A stretch of DNA of 64,000 nt from Streptomyces leeuwenhoekii (lineage in GTDB: Bacteria; Actinomycetota; Actinomycetes; Streptomycetales; Streptomycetaceae). The stretch spans positions 4,478,001 to 4,542,000 of the forward strand of contig NZ_LN831790.1 in the NCBI RefSeq assembly GCF_001013905.1, written 5' to 3'. The stretch's first letter is position 1. Each line of letters begins with the position of its first letter. Positions 45,599 through 53,875 of this stretch are shown piece after piece. The notes beneath the pieces were generated by a model. The model ran no database searches. It was not told the DNA's origin and saw nothing but the letters and a program-made list of their open reading frames with translations. A program made the translations under genes and the position numbers.

Positions 45599-45660
45599 GG
45601 CACAACGCACGGAGCCCCGACCGCAATTGGTCTGCGGTCGGGGCTCCGACAAGCTGTGCC
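45599..45660 (+). ncRNA. Structured RNA candidate upstream of the HEPN gene
   Basis: A two-part stem. The inner 15-bp perfect stem is GGAGCCCCGACCGCA (45611-45625) with TGCGGTCGGGGCTCC (45633-45647). It is enclosed by GGCACA (45599-45604) and TGTGCC (45655-45660) across a 6/7-nt internal loop. No T run follows, so it is not a simple terminator. It lies right after a promoter, within the 259-bp gap before the HEPN gene. It could be a free small RNA (for example an RNA antitoxin) or a 5' leader structure. No further gene is seen in 45523-45779. Confidence 0.5.
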
Positions 45661-45779
45661 CTGGGTGGCATGTAAGCAGAGGCGGCCCAGAACGTTCGCC
45701 GTCGACTTTAGCACAGATCAGCCGTTCCCGTGAGGAGTCATCGTCCCGGGCATTCGTGTGCCCGAAGAAGGGGGAAGCA

Positions 45780-46451
45780 GTGGTCGACGGAATGCCGGAG
45801 TGGATGCAGCGGTCGTTCTCCGTGCCGCGTCTGAGGCCCTACCTGCGGGCGACCGGGGGAGACCCGGGGGCCGCCACGCGGCTGTACTGGTGGAACGTCG
45901 AAGCATCGGCCGCCCTGTACGCCCCTCTGCAGTGCGTCGAAGTCGCGGTGCGCAACGCACTGCACGACTGCCTGGTGCGCACGTACGGCCGACAGGACTG
46001 GTGGCATCCGGCGCCGCTCGACGAGCGGGGGAAGCGACTTGTCGAGGAGGCGAGCAGGAAGTGTCTGCGCAACGAGGCGCGGCGGGCCAAGAAGCGGAAG
46101 GGGCCGGCGCGGCCGGTCACCGTCGACGACATCGTCACGGAGCTGAACTTCGGCTTCTGGGCCACCCTGCTGGTGGCCCGCTATGACCGGGTCTTCTGGG
46201 TGCCCACGCTCCACAAGGCCTTCCCGTACTACACGGGTCGCCGCGACGCCCTCTACAAGGACGTGTGGGCCCTGGTGCGCCTGCGCAACCGCGTCATGCA
46301 CCACGAGCCCATTCACCGGGACGACCTGGCGGCCGACCATGCCAGGATCTACCGGGTGCTGGCGGCGCTCAGTCCGGACCTGGCCAAGGAGGTCAGGGCC
46401 CGGGACCGCTTCCAGGACGTGCTCGACGGCAAGGAGGACGACCTTGGGTGA
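45780..46451 (+). CDS. Abi_2-like HEPN RNase (abortive-infection type)
   Basis: 223 residues from GTG 45780, with AAGGGGGAA upstream. It starts with RSFSVPRLRPYLRATGGDPG, then LYWWNVEASAALYAPLQCVE, VAVRNALHDCLV and DIVTELNFGFWATLLVARYD. It ends in the HEPN active-site motif R-N-x3-H-H-E-P-I (residues 169-178). This pattern is that of Abi_2/AbiD-AbiF-like proteins, which act as RNases and can block phage growth by arresting the cell. It overlaps the methylase gene by 8 nt, so it is part of one operon. What controls its toxicity is unknown; the upstream hairpin RNA or the methylase-S complex are candidates. Confidence 0.82.
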   Translation: MVDGMPEWMQRSFSVPRLRPYLRATGGDPGAATRLYWWNVEASAALYAPLQCVEVAVRNALHDCLVRTYGRQDWWHPAPLDERGKRLVEEASRKCLRNEARRAKKRKGPARPVTVDDIVTELNFGFWATLLVARYDRVFWVPTLHKAFPYYTGRRDALYKDVWALVRLRNRVMHHEPIHRDDLAADHARIYRVLAALSPDLAKEVRARDRFQDVLDGKEDDLG

Positions 46452-48027
46452 CTTCGCCGATGTGCTGGTCTCGCGCTCCGACATCGCCCGCATGGCCGGA
46501 GTGCGACGTCCCGCGGTCACCAACTGGCAGCGACGGCACAGTGACTTCCCGGCGCCCGTCGACGCGGGGCAGGGGAGCACCGAACCCGATGCGTTCCGTG
46601 CCGGGGACGTCCTCGAGTGGCTGTCCGGCCGCACCGTCCCGTCCAACGCGCTCCGGCCGGAGGAACTCCCCGGGGTGACCTACGGCGATCGCTTCCGCGC
46701 CGCGATCGGTGGCGGTGACCGGGCCGGAGGCTTCCGGCACGCGGTGGAACGCCTCGCCCGGCAAGAGGCCGATGCCCTGAGGGGGCGGCTGAACACGGTC
46801 GAGTTCCTGTACCTCCTGCTTCATCTGGTGTACGTCCGCAGCCGGCAACAGCAACGGTGGTCCTCCTACGTGGCGGACCCCGTGACCGTGTTGCAGGACG
46901 TGGACCTGCCGCGAGCGGCCGAGGTGCCGCTCGACCGGCTGGTCGGTGCCCTGAACGGAAGCCCGCCCCCTCCCCAGGACGAGGGCCGCGAGACCTTCGA
47001 CGGCCTGCTCGCCCTCCTCCAGGACTTCGACGCCAGAACAGCCGCCGAGTTCTTCACCCCCGCTTCGGTCAGCCGGGTCATGGCGAGGGCCCTGGCCACG
47101 CACAGCGCATCGGTGAGACGTCTGCACGATCCCTTCTGCCGTACAGGGGAACTGCTCACCGGGTACCTGGACGCGGTCGCCGTGCGGGGGGCCAGGGCAC
47201 CGCAGGAGGTCAGCGGCAGGGCGGCCTACGAGCGGGCGCTGCAACTCACCAGGATGAACCTCGTCCTCCGGGGAGTGGAGCGGCCGGACGTGCAGCCCGG
47301 CTTCTGGACCCCCTCGAGCGGCCCGGCCGACCCGCCCGCGGCGTTCGACGCGGTGATCACCAATCCGCCGTTCGCGCTGCGACTGGACCCTTCGGTCGCC
47401 CCCCAGGACTACTGGCGCTACGGCGTGTCCCGTTCCGGGGACTTCGACTGGCTCCAGTACGTCGTGACCCGCCTCACGGAGGCCGGACGCGCCGCCGTCC
47501 TCATGGGAGCCGGTGCCGGGTTCCGCGGCGGGTTCGAGGGGAAAGCCCGGGCGCGTATGGTGCAGGACGGCGTCGTCACATGCGTGATGGCCCTGCCTCC
47601 GGGGCTGTTCGCGCGGACGTCCATCCCCACACAGATCTGGTTCCTGCGCGCCCCGCGCGGTCGTGCGGAACCGATCCTCTTCGTCGACGGCGGAGCTCTC
47701 GGCAGCATGGCCTCACGTACGCGCCGCGTGCTGACGGACGACAACGTCGACGACTTGGTGCGTGCCTACGAGTCCTGGACCAGCCGGGGCGTCGCCGACC
47801 AGCCCGGACTGGCCCGCGCGGCGGGGCTGGAGGAGATCGAGCAGCATGACTTCAGGCTCGATCCGGCGCTCTACGTGAAGCGGGACACGCTCCTCGACGG
47901 AAGCGCCGATCCGGCCGAGACGAGGGGTCGCCTGGCGCGTCTGGCCGAGGAACTGGAGAGGCTGCGGGAGCAGGCAGACAACGTCGACCGTCTGGCCCGG
48001 GAACGACTGCGGAGGTACGGCCTGTGA
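46444..48027 (+). CDS. N6-adenine DNA methylase, HsdM-like with N-terminal HTH
   Basis: 527 residues from TTG 46444, which has AAGGAGG 6 nt upstream and lies within the end of the HEPN gene. Residues ~8-35 form a helix-turn-helix (SRSDIARMAGVRRPAVTNWQ). The SAM-binding motif I is variant, LHDPFCRTGELLTGYL (residue ~229), and catalytic motif IV is NPPF at residues 307-310. QDFDARTAAEFFTPASVSRV is typical of type I M subunits. The C-terminal coiled helix (ETRGRLARLAEELERLREQA) probably contacts the S subunit. It would methylate adenine at a site set by the downstream HsdS-like protein. No HsdR gene is present. Confidence 0.85.
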   Translation: MGDFADVLVSRSDIARMAGVRRPAVTNWQRRHSDFPAPVDAGQGSTEPDAFRAGDVLEWLSGRTVPSNALRPEELPGVTYGDRFRAAIGGGDRAGGFRHAVERLARQEADALRGRLNTVEFLYLLLHLVYVRSRQQQRWSSYVADPVTVLQDVDLPRAAEVPLDRLVGALNGSPPPPQDEGRETFDGLLALLQDFDARTAAEFFTPASVSRVMARALATHSASVRRLHDPFCRTGELLTGYLDAVAVRGARAPQEVSGRAAYERALQLTRMNLVLRGVERPDVQPGFWTPSSGPADPPAAFDAVITNPPFALRLDPSVAPQDYWRYGVSRSGDFDWLQYVVTRLTEAGRAAVLMGAGAGFRGGFEGKARARMVQDGVVTCVMALPPGLFARTSIPTQIWFLRAPRGRAEPILFVDGGALGSMASRTRRVLTDDNVDDLVRAYESWTSRGVADQPGLARAAGLEEIEQHDFRLDPALYVKRDTLLDGSADPAETRGRLARLAEELERLREQADNVDRLARERLRRYGL

Positions 48028-48665
48028 CCTGGGAGAACGGGCAGGCGCACGCCCTGCGGCCGGGGTGGCGGCGCTTGTTTTTGAAAGAGCTGTGTTCGTT
48101 CCAGGTGGGCCCCCACCTGCGGACCGAGGAACGTACGGAGGGGCAGGACGGCGTGCCGCTCGTTCTGCCACGCGACCTCGTCCACCAGCGGATTTCTCCC
48201 ACGGAACGGGTCGGAGTCGTGCCGGAGAAGGCTCGCGCGCTCAGCCGTCATCTGCTCCGGGCGGGAGATCTCCTGATCGTGCGGACCGGGTCCGTGGGCC
48301 GGTGCGCACTGGTGACGGAGAAGCAGGCCGGTTGGCTCTGCCATGCGAATCTCGTCCGGCTCCGGCTCGATCGGCCCGACCCTTCCCTGGCTGCCTATCT
48401 CGCCGGGTACCTGAGTGCCGGGTTCGCTCAGGACTGGATCCACCAGAGGACGGTCAGCTCTGTCATCCCCTCGGTGAGCACCCGGGAACTGGGCGGGCTG
48501 CCGGTCCTGCTGCCGCCCACGGCCGAACAGAAGGCCATCGGCGAGACCCTTGCCGCCCTGGATGAGAAGGTGCGGGTCCACACGGAGATTGCCCGGGCGA
48601 CCGGGGAGTACCGAGCATTGCTCGCAGATCTGTTGATGACGGGCGCCTTGGGCAGCGAGGAATGA
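48024..48665 (+). CDS. HsdS-like specificity subunit, single target-recognition domain
   Basis: 213 residues, about half a normal HsdS. One TRD (LRAGDLLIVRTGSVGRCALV, GYLSAGFAQDWIHQRTVSSV, IPSVSTRELGGLPVLLPPTA) precedes one conserved coiled-coil spacer (EQKAIGETLAALDEKVRVHT). Half-S subunits dimerise to read a palindromic target. GTG overlaps the methylase stop in GTGA. The gene begins with slightly AT-richer sequence than its neighbours. Its stop codon overlaps the -35 of nur. Confidence 0.82.
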   Translation: MTWENGQAHALRPGWRRLFLKELCSFQVGPHLRTEERTEGQDGVPLVLPRDLVHQRISPTERVGVVPEKARALSRHLLRAGDLLIVRTGSVGRCALVTEKQAGWLCHANLVRLRLDRPDPSLAAYLAGYLSAGFAQDWIHQRTVSSVIPSVSTRELGGLPVLLPPTAEQKAIGETLAALDEKVRVHTEIARATGEYRALLADLLMTGALGSEE

Positions 48666-48692
48666 CATCCGGTCCTGCCCGGGTCCTAGACT
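48662..48692 (+). promoter_or_regulatory. Promoter of nur
   Basis: ATGACA (48662-48667) and TAGACT (48687-48692), spacer 19 bp. The expected start at about 48699-48700 coincides with the GTG of nur, so a leaderless transcript is likely. Confidence 0.6.
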
Positions 48693-48699
48693 CGTGGGT

Positions 48700-49146
48700 G
48701 TGGTGAGCACCGACTGGAAGAGCGACCTCAGGCAGCGCGGCTACCGGCTGACGCCGCAGCGGCAACTCGTGCTCGAAGCCGTGGACACCCTGGAGCACGC
48801 GACCCCCGACGACATCCTCAGCGAGGTGAGGAAGACGGCGTCGGGGGTCAACATTTCCACCGTCTACCGCACGCTGGAGCTGCTGGAGGAGCTGGGGCTG
48901 GTCAGCCACGCCCACCTCGGGCACGGGGCGCCGACGTACCACCTCGCCGACCGGCACCATCACATCCACCTCGTCTGCCGCGACTGCACCAACGTCATCG
49001 AGGCGGACCTGAGCGTCGCCGCCGACTTCACGGCCAAGCTGCGCGAGGAGTTCGGGTTCGACACGGACATGAAGCACTTCGCGATCTTCGGCCGGTGCCG
49101 GGAGTGCGCCGATTCGTCTGAAGAAAGATCAAGTGACGAGTCGTAG
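48700..49146 (+). CDS. nur: Nickel-responsive Fur-family regulator Nur
   Basis: 148 residues. It starts VVSTDWKSDLRQRGYRLTPQ and follows S. coelicolor Nur nearly residue for residue as I recall it. The winged helix includes GVNISTVYRTLELLEELG. Nickel and second-site ligands are visible: His33 in EHATPDD, the HHHIH cluster at about residues 86-90, and His in KHFAIFGRC. With Ni bound it represses nickel uptake and sodF and indirectly allows sodN expression. It is preceded by a leaderless-type promoter. Confidence 0.93.
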   Translation: MVSTDWKSDLRQRGYRLTPQRQLVLEAVDTLEHATPDDILSEVRKTASGVNISTVYRTLELLEELGLVSHAHLGHGAPTYHLADRHHHIHLVCRDCTNVIEADLSVAADFTAKLREEFGFDTDMKHFAIFGRCRECADSSEERSSDES

Positions 49147-49155
49147 GCTGGTCCT

Positions 49156-50121
49156 ATGAAGAGCCCCCTGCTGTCCCTGCCCGGCGCCGTGCCCGCCGAG
49201 GGCGTGGACGAAGGCGTCGCCGCCCACTACGGCGACCTGTTCCGCGAGCAGCGCGCCCTCGCCGACGGCACCGGCTTCGTCGACCTCTCCCACCGGGGTG
49301 TCGTCACCGTCTCCGGTGAGGACCGGCTCGGCTGGCTGCACCTGCTGCTCACCCAGCACGTCAGCGAGCTCCCCGCCGGCCAGGCCACCGAGGCGCTGAT
49401 CCTGTCCGCCCACGGCCACATCGAGCACGCCCTGTACCTCGTCGACGACGGCGGGACCGTCTGGGCCCACGTGGAGCCCGGCACCCAGGGGGCGCTGATC
49501 GCCTACCTGGAGTCGATGAAGTTCTTCTACAAGGTGGAGGTCGCCGACCGCACCGCCGACGTGGCCGTCGTCCATCTGCCGGCCGGTTCCATCACCGAGG
49601 CGCCCGAGGGCACCGTCGTCCGCGAGACGCCGCACGGCCGCGACCTGTTCCTGCCGCGCGCCGAGCTGGAGTCCTTCGCCGCCCAGGCCGGTCCGCCGGC
49701 CGGCATCCTCGCCTACGAGGCGCTGCGCGTGGAGCAGCACCGCCCGCGCCTGGGCTTCGAGACCGACCACCGCACCATCCCGCACGAGCTGGGCTGGATC
49801 GACTCCGCCGTCCACCTCCAGAAGGGCTGCTACCGGGGCCAGGAGACGGTCGCGCGGGTGCAGAACCTGGGCAAGCCGCCGCGCCGCCTGGTCTTCCTGC
49901 ACCTGGACGGCAGCGAGGTGCACCTGCCGGTGCCGGGGACGGAGATCCGGCTCGCGGACGACGGGGCGGACGGCCGCAAGGTCGGCTTCGTCACCACCTC
50001 GGCACGCCACCACGAGCTCGGCCCGGTCGCCCTCGCCCTGGTCAAGCGGAACGTGCCGGTGGACGCGCGGCTGATGGCCGGGGACACGGCCGCCGCCCAG
50101 GAGACCGTCGTCGAGCCCTGA
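49156..50121 (+). CDS. ygfZ: YgfZ/GcvT-like folate-binding protein
   Basis: 321 residues. GcvT-like fold with GFVDLSHRGVVTVSGEDRLG and the diagnostic KGCYRGQE motif in HLQKGCYRGQETVARVQNLG, whose Cys is essential in YgfZ. It supports repair or assembly of certain Fe-S enzymes using tetrahydrofolate. TAGGCT at 49144-49149, 6 nt before ATG, implies a leaderless start. It lies 9 nt after nur, so read-through from nur is also likely. Confidence 0.93.
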   Translation: MKSPLLSLPGAVPAEGVDEGVAAHYGDLFREQRALADGTGFVDLSHRGVVTVSGEDRLGWLHLLLTQHVSELPAGQATEALILSAHGHIEHALYLVDDGGTVWAHVEPGTQGALIAYLESMKFFYKVEVADRTADVAVVHLPAGSITEAPEGTVVRETPHGRDLFLPRAELESFAAQAGPPAGILAYEALRVEQHRPRLGFETDHRTIPHELGWIDSAVHLQKGCYRGQETVARVQNLGKPPRRLVFLHLDGSEVHLPVPGTEIRLADDGADGRKVGFVTTSARHHELGPVALALVKRNVPVDARLMAGDTAAAQETVVEP

Positions 50122-50145
50122 GGCGCCTGGGGGCCTCTCGTTCGC

Positions 50146-50571
50146 CTAGATCTCCAGCAGGACCGTGAACGGGCCGTCATTGGTCAGCCCCACCCGCATC
50201 TGCGCGCCGAAGCGGCCCGTCGCCACCGTCGCGCCCAGCGCGCGCAGCCGGGCGACGACCTCGTCGACCAGCGGCTCGGCGACCTCGCCGGGGGCGGCGG
50301 CGTTCCAGGTGGGGCGCCGGCCCTTGCGGGCGTCGCCGTACAGGGTGAACTGGCTGATCACCAGCAGCGGGGCGCCGGTGTCGCTGCACGACCTCTCGTC
50401 GTGCAGCATGCGCAGCGACCACAGCTTGCGGGCCAGCCGGTCCGCCTTCTCCTTGGTGTCGTCGTGGGTGACGCCGACCAGGACGCACAGCCCCTCGCCC
50501 TCGATCGCGCCCACCGTCTCGCCGTCCACGACGACGCTCGCGCCGTCCACCCTCTGCACCACTGCACGCAT
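50146..50571 (-). CDS. dtd: D-aminoacyl-tRNA deacylase
   Basis: 141 residues. DTD signatures [18 protein letters not shown] and [13 protein letters not shown] (the Gly-cisPro-like NxGP part) are both present, as is the start [17 protein letters not shown]. It hydrolyses D-aminoacyl-tRNA to keep D-amino acids out of translation. Convergent with ygfZ and divergent from rsiG. Confidence 0.95.
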   Translation of the reverse strand: MRAVVQRVDGASVVVDGETVGAIEGEGLCVLVGVTHDDTKEKADRLARKLWSLRMLHDERSCSDTGAPLLVISQFTLYGDARKGRRPTWNAAAPGEVAEPLVDEVVARLRALGATVATGRFGAQMRVGLTNDGPFTVLLEI

Positions 50572-50739
50572 GCCGCCATGATGCCGGTGCCCTTGCGACC
50601 GGCCGGAAGGGGGGCGGCACGGGGCCGTCATCTCTTCGTAACCCCCCATCTGGGGCTGATCGGGGGCACTCGTTCACATTGCGACCACTTGGGGTGGCAC
50701 GATGCTGTCACACGCCGGTCGAGGGGACGGTAGAGGCAC

Positions 50740-51357
50740 ATGAGCACACCGAGCACCGAGCAGCACCCGGGAGCGTTCTCGGTCACCCACGCGGTGGCCC
50801 GGGAGACGCCCCGGCCGCCCGTCCAGCGCACGGACAGCCCGGAGCTGCCGGCACCTCCGCCCAGCCCCGGCCTGACCGCGCTGAGCCTGCCCGAGCTGCG
50901 CACACTGCGCCGGGACGCCCAGCGCGAGGAGGCCGACCTCAGCTATGTGCGGCGCCTGCTGCAGGGGCGGATCGACATCCTGCGGGCGGAGCTGGCGCGG
51001 CGGGGACCGGCGTCGGCGAAGGACCGGGGCGAGATGTCGGTGGTGGACCGGCTGCCGGAGATCCTCACGGACGGCCCGGCCCGGTACCGCTCCTCGGCCC
51101 GGCACGTGACGCTGGGCACCCCCCGCAGCGAGGAGTGCCGGCTGCTGGCGGAGGAGATGCTCGCCGAGGTGTCGCTGTCGGACCTCGGCGCCCGCACCGA
51201 CCAGGAGCTGACCACCGCGATGGGGCGGCTCGTCCGGTACGAGCAGCAGGTCTCCCGGCGGCGCCAGCGGCTGCAGCGCACAGCCGACGGGTGCGGCGCG
51301 GAGATCGCCCGCCGCTACCGGGACGGCGAGGCACAGGTCGACGACCTGCTGGTCTGA
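50740..51357 (+). CDS. rsiG: RsiG, c-di-GMP-dependent anti-sigma factor for WhiG
   Basis: 205 residues. An antiparallel coiled-coil with two copies of the c-di-GMP motif E-x3-S-x2-R-x3-Q-x3-D: EADLSYVRRLLQGRID (around residues 67-82) and EQQVSRRRQRLQRTAD (around 168-183). Both are intact. RsiG holds sigma WhiG inactive when bound to c-di-GMP, delaying spore formation. The Pro-rich N-terminus is probably disordered. ATG 50740 has AGAGG upstream. Confidence 0.93.
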   Translation: MSTPSTEQHPGAFSVTHAVARETPRPPVQRTDSPELPAPPPSPGLTALSLPELRTLRRDAQREEADLSYVRRLLQGRIDILRAELARRGPASAKDRGEMSVVDRLPEILTDGPARYRSSARHVTLGTPRSEECRLLAEEMLAEVSLSDLGARTDQELTTAMGRLVRYEQQVSRRRQRLQRTADGCGAEIARRYRDGEAQVDDLLV

Positions 51358-51441
51358 GGCGGCGGGGCCCCGCGACGGGCGGCCGGGCGACGCCCCGGTC
51401 CGGCGCCCGTCCCGGTCCGGCGCCGCCCCGGTCCGGCCCCC

Positions 51442-51474
51442 GCCGCCGGAGCGGTGATCCGCCGCTCCGGCGGC
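51442..51474 (+). terminator. Terminator-like hairpin after rsiG
   Basis: GCCGCCGGAGCGG and CCGCTCCGGCGGC form a 13-bp stem with a 7-nt loop, without T run. The surrounding 51358-51658 gap is GC-rich, with repeated CCGGTCCGGCGCC and GGCGGG units. I see no gene in it. Confidence 0.6.
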
Positions 51475-51658
51475 GCCGCGCGCCTGGCGGAAACGGGGTG
51501 CGCGGCGGGGCGGAGACGGGGTCCGCGGCGGGGGCGGGGGCGAGGCGCGCGGCGGGCAAGCGGCGGGGAGACCGGCGGGCAAGCGGCGGGGAAGCGGTGA
51601 GGAGCCCGGCGGGAAAAAGCCCGGGACGGCCCCCTGCCCGTCCGCCTACCGTGACCTC

Positions 51659-52912
51659 ATGAACCGCCGCGCCGACATCGACGTACGCCCCGTCACCGAA
51701 GCCGAGCTGCCCGAGTGGACCAGGGCGCTGAACACCGGATTCCTGCGGGAGCCCGCCGTCGGCGAGGCGCAGTTGGCGGCCCGCCGCGCCCAGTTCGTGC
51801 CCGGGCGCTCGCTCGGCGCCTTCGACGGCGGCCGCTGTGTGGCGACCCTCCGGTCCTTCGCGCAGGAGCTCACCGCGGTCGGGGGCGCCGTCGTCCCGGC
51901 CGACGCCGTCTCCAACGTGACCGTGACCCCGACCCACCGCCGCCGCGGTCTGCTGTCCCGGATGATGGCCCACGACCTGGCCGCGGCCAGGGAGCGTGGT
52001 GACGTCGTCGCCACACTGATCGCGGCCGAGTACCCGATCTACGGCCGGTACGGCTTCGGGCCCGCCACCACCATGGCCGAGTGGACGGTCGACGTGCCGC
52101 GGGCCGGCCTCGACCCGCGTTGGGCGGGCCCGCGTGACGGCGGCCGGATCGACCTCGTCGACGGCGAGGAGGTGCGCAGGCTCGGCCCCGGGCTGCACGA
52201 GCGGCTGCGCCGCGCCCAGCCGGGCGCCGTCAGCCGCACCGAGCTGTGGTGGCGGAGCGCCACCGGCGCGGTGCGGTTCGAACCCTCGTGGACCGAGCCC
52301 TTCCACGCCGTCTACCGCTCCGCGGACGGTGAGGTCGAGGGCATGGTCTCCTACGTGGCGGACGACACCTGGAACGATGCCAAGCAGCCGCTGAACACGG
52401 CGACGGTGAAGTGGCTGATCGGCGTCACCCCGGCCGCCGAGCGGGCCCTGTGGCACTACCTGTGCTCCATCGACTGGATCGTCCGGGTCAAGAGCGGCGG
52501 GCGGGCCCCCGACGACCTGCTGCCGCACTTCCTGCCGGACCCGCGCGCGGCAAGGATCACCACGCAGGCGGACTGGCTGTGGGTGCGGATCCTGGACGTC
52601 GTACGGGCCCTGGAGGCGCGGACGTACGGCGGCTCGGGCGCGCTCGTGCTGGAGGTCGCCGACCCGTCCCCGGGGGCGGGCGGCCGGTGGCTGCTGGAGG
52701 CGTCCCCGGACGGCGCCTCCTGCACGCCGACGACGCGCGGCGCCGACCTCGTGCTGGGCGCGGGCGAGCTGGCGTCGCTCTGGCTCGGCGACGAGTCGGC
52801 GGTGCGGCTCGCGGCGCTCGGGCGGGTGCGGGAGGAGCGGACGGGCGCCGCCCGGACGGCAGACGCCCTGCTGCGTACGCCGAGGCGGCCCTGGTGCCCG
52901 GACATGTTCTGA
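51659..52912 (+). CDS. Eis-like GNAT acetyltransferase
   Basis: 417 residues with the Eis tripartite layout. An N-terminal GNAT domain has [20 protein letters not shown] (acetyl-CoA loop) and [21 protein letters not shown] second GNAT-like domain follows, then an SCP2-like C-terminus ending in CPDMF. The C-terminal carboxylate is the catalytic base in Eis. Mycobacterial Eis acetylates aminoglycosides and proteins; the substrate here is unknown. TACCGT at 51647-51652 suggests a leaderless start. Confidence 0.92.
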   Translation: MNRRADIDVRPVTEAELPEWTRALNTGFLREPAVGEAQLAARRAQFVPGRSLGAFDGGRCVATLRSFAQELTAVGGAVVPADAVSNVTVTPTHRRRGLLSRMMAHDLAAARERGDVVATLIAAEYPIYGRYGFGPATTMAEWTVDVPRAGLDPRWAGPRDGGRIDLVDGEEVRRLGPGLHERLRRAQPGAVSRTELWWRSATGAVRFEPSWTEPFHAVYRSADGEVEGMVSYVADDTWNDAKQPLNTATVKWLIGVTPAAERALWHYLCSIDWIVRVKSGGRAPDDLLPHFLPDPRAARITTQADWLWVRILDVVRALEARTYGGSGALVLEVADPSPGAGGRWLLEASPDGASCTPTTRGADLVLGAGELASLWLGDESAVRLAALGRVREERTGAARTADALLRTPRRPWCPDMF

Positions 52913-53045
52913 GAGACGGCACTCGCGCCCACGCCGCGCCCACGAGGCGGCGGCCGGAGCGCGGGGCGCACGGGTGCGTGGTGGAATCGCAGAGGTGGTC
53001 CGACGCCCTCTGGGAAACCTCCGCCATGGACCTGACACTTGTCGG

Positions 53046-53789
53046 GTGACTTCCGATGTGACGCACATACAGTCGGCGCGGGCCGAGACCGACACCGGTC
53101 CGGAGCGGCTCCGGGACCTGGTCACCGGCGCCCGTGTCGTGCTCTGGGGCTTCGACGGGCCGCTCTGCCGGCTGTTCGCCGGGGACGCGGCGGAGCGCGT
53201 GGCGGCCGGTCTGCTGCGGTGGCTGGAGGGCCGGGGCCTGCACGGCCTGCCGGGCGAGCCCGGGCAGGAGGCCCCCGACCCGTGGGCCGTGCTGCGCGCC
53301 GTGCGCCGGCGGCAGCCCGGCGGCGCCCTCACCGACGAACTGGAGGAACGTCTCACCCAGGAGGAGCTGCGGGCCGCCCCGTCGGCGATGCCCACCGCCT
53401 GGGCCGATCCGCTGATCCGCACCTGGACCGCGGTGGGGGCCCGGCCGGCCGTCGTCACCGGCCGGTCCCCGCGCGCGGTCCGCGCCTATCTGGCGGAGCG
53501 CGGCCTGCTGGCCTGCTTCGGGCCGCACATCTACGGCCGTACCCGGGACGCCCGCCGCGGCGAGCCGGACCCGGACCGCCTCCGCCACGCCCTGCGCGCC
53601 ACCGGAGCCGTCCCCTCCACCGCCGTGCTGATCGGTGACACCCCCTCCGCCTTCGCGGTCGCGCGGGAAGCGGGCGTGGGGTTCCTCGGCTACGCGCGCG
53701 CCGAGCCGCGGGCGCAGGCCCTGCGGCGGGCCGGGGCCCCGGTCGTCGTCCGGTCGCTGGAGCCGGTGCTCCGGCTGCTGAGGGAGTAG
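53046..53789 (+). CDS. HAD-superfamily hydrolase with altered motif I
   Basis: 247 residues from GTG 53046. The fold follows Streptomyces HAD phosphatases: cap region, motif II in PAVVTGRSPRAVRAYLAERG, motif III Lys/Arg region, and motif IV in AVLIGDTPSAFAVAREAGVG. Motif I reads VVLWGFDGPLCRLFAG, where family members have D-x-D (WDFDGPICRLFAG in those I recall). The nucleophilic Asp is thus Gly (GGC for GAC), which should abolish phosphatase chemistry. GACACT at 53034-53039 suggests a leaderless start. Confidence 0.85.
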   Translation: MTSDVTHIQSARAETDTGPERLRDLVTGARVVLWGFDGPLCRLFAGDAAERVAAGLLRWLEGRGLHGLPGEPGQEAPDPWAVLRAVRRRQPGGALTDELEERLTQEELRAAPSAMPTAWADPLIRTWTAVGARPAVVTGRSPRAVRAYLAERGLLACFGPHIYGRTRDARRGEPDPDRLRHALRATGAVPSTAVLIGDTPSAFAVAREAGVGFLGYARAEPRAQALRRAGAPVVVRSLEPVLRLLRE

Positions 53790-53875
53790 TCCGCGGCCTT
53801 CCGGGGGAGAGCCGCCGCCCGGCGGGCCCGTCGCCGGGCGGTGGGCCGGCCGGCGGGCTGCGTAGGCTCGTCGGC

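Noticed and set aside
45611..45647. Intrinsic terminator for the nitrobindin gene
   Set aside because: A better terminator is already at 45490-45522, a promoter lies between, and no T run follows the stem on either strand.
46444..48665. Complete type I restriction-modification system
   Set aside because: No HsdR in the window; the next gene is nur and the previous one is the HEPN gene.
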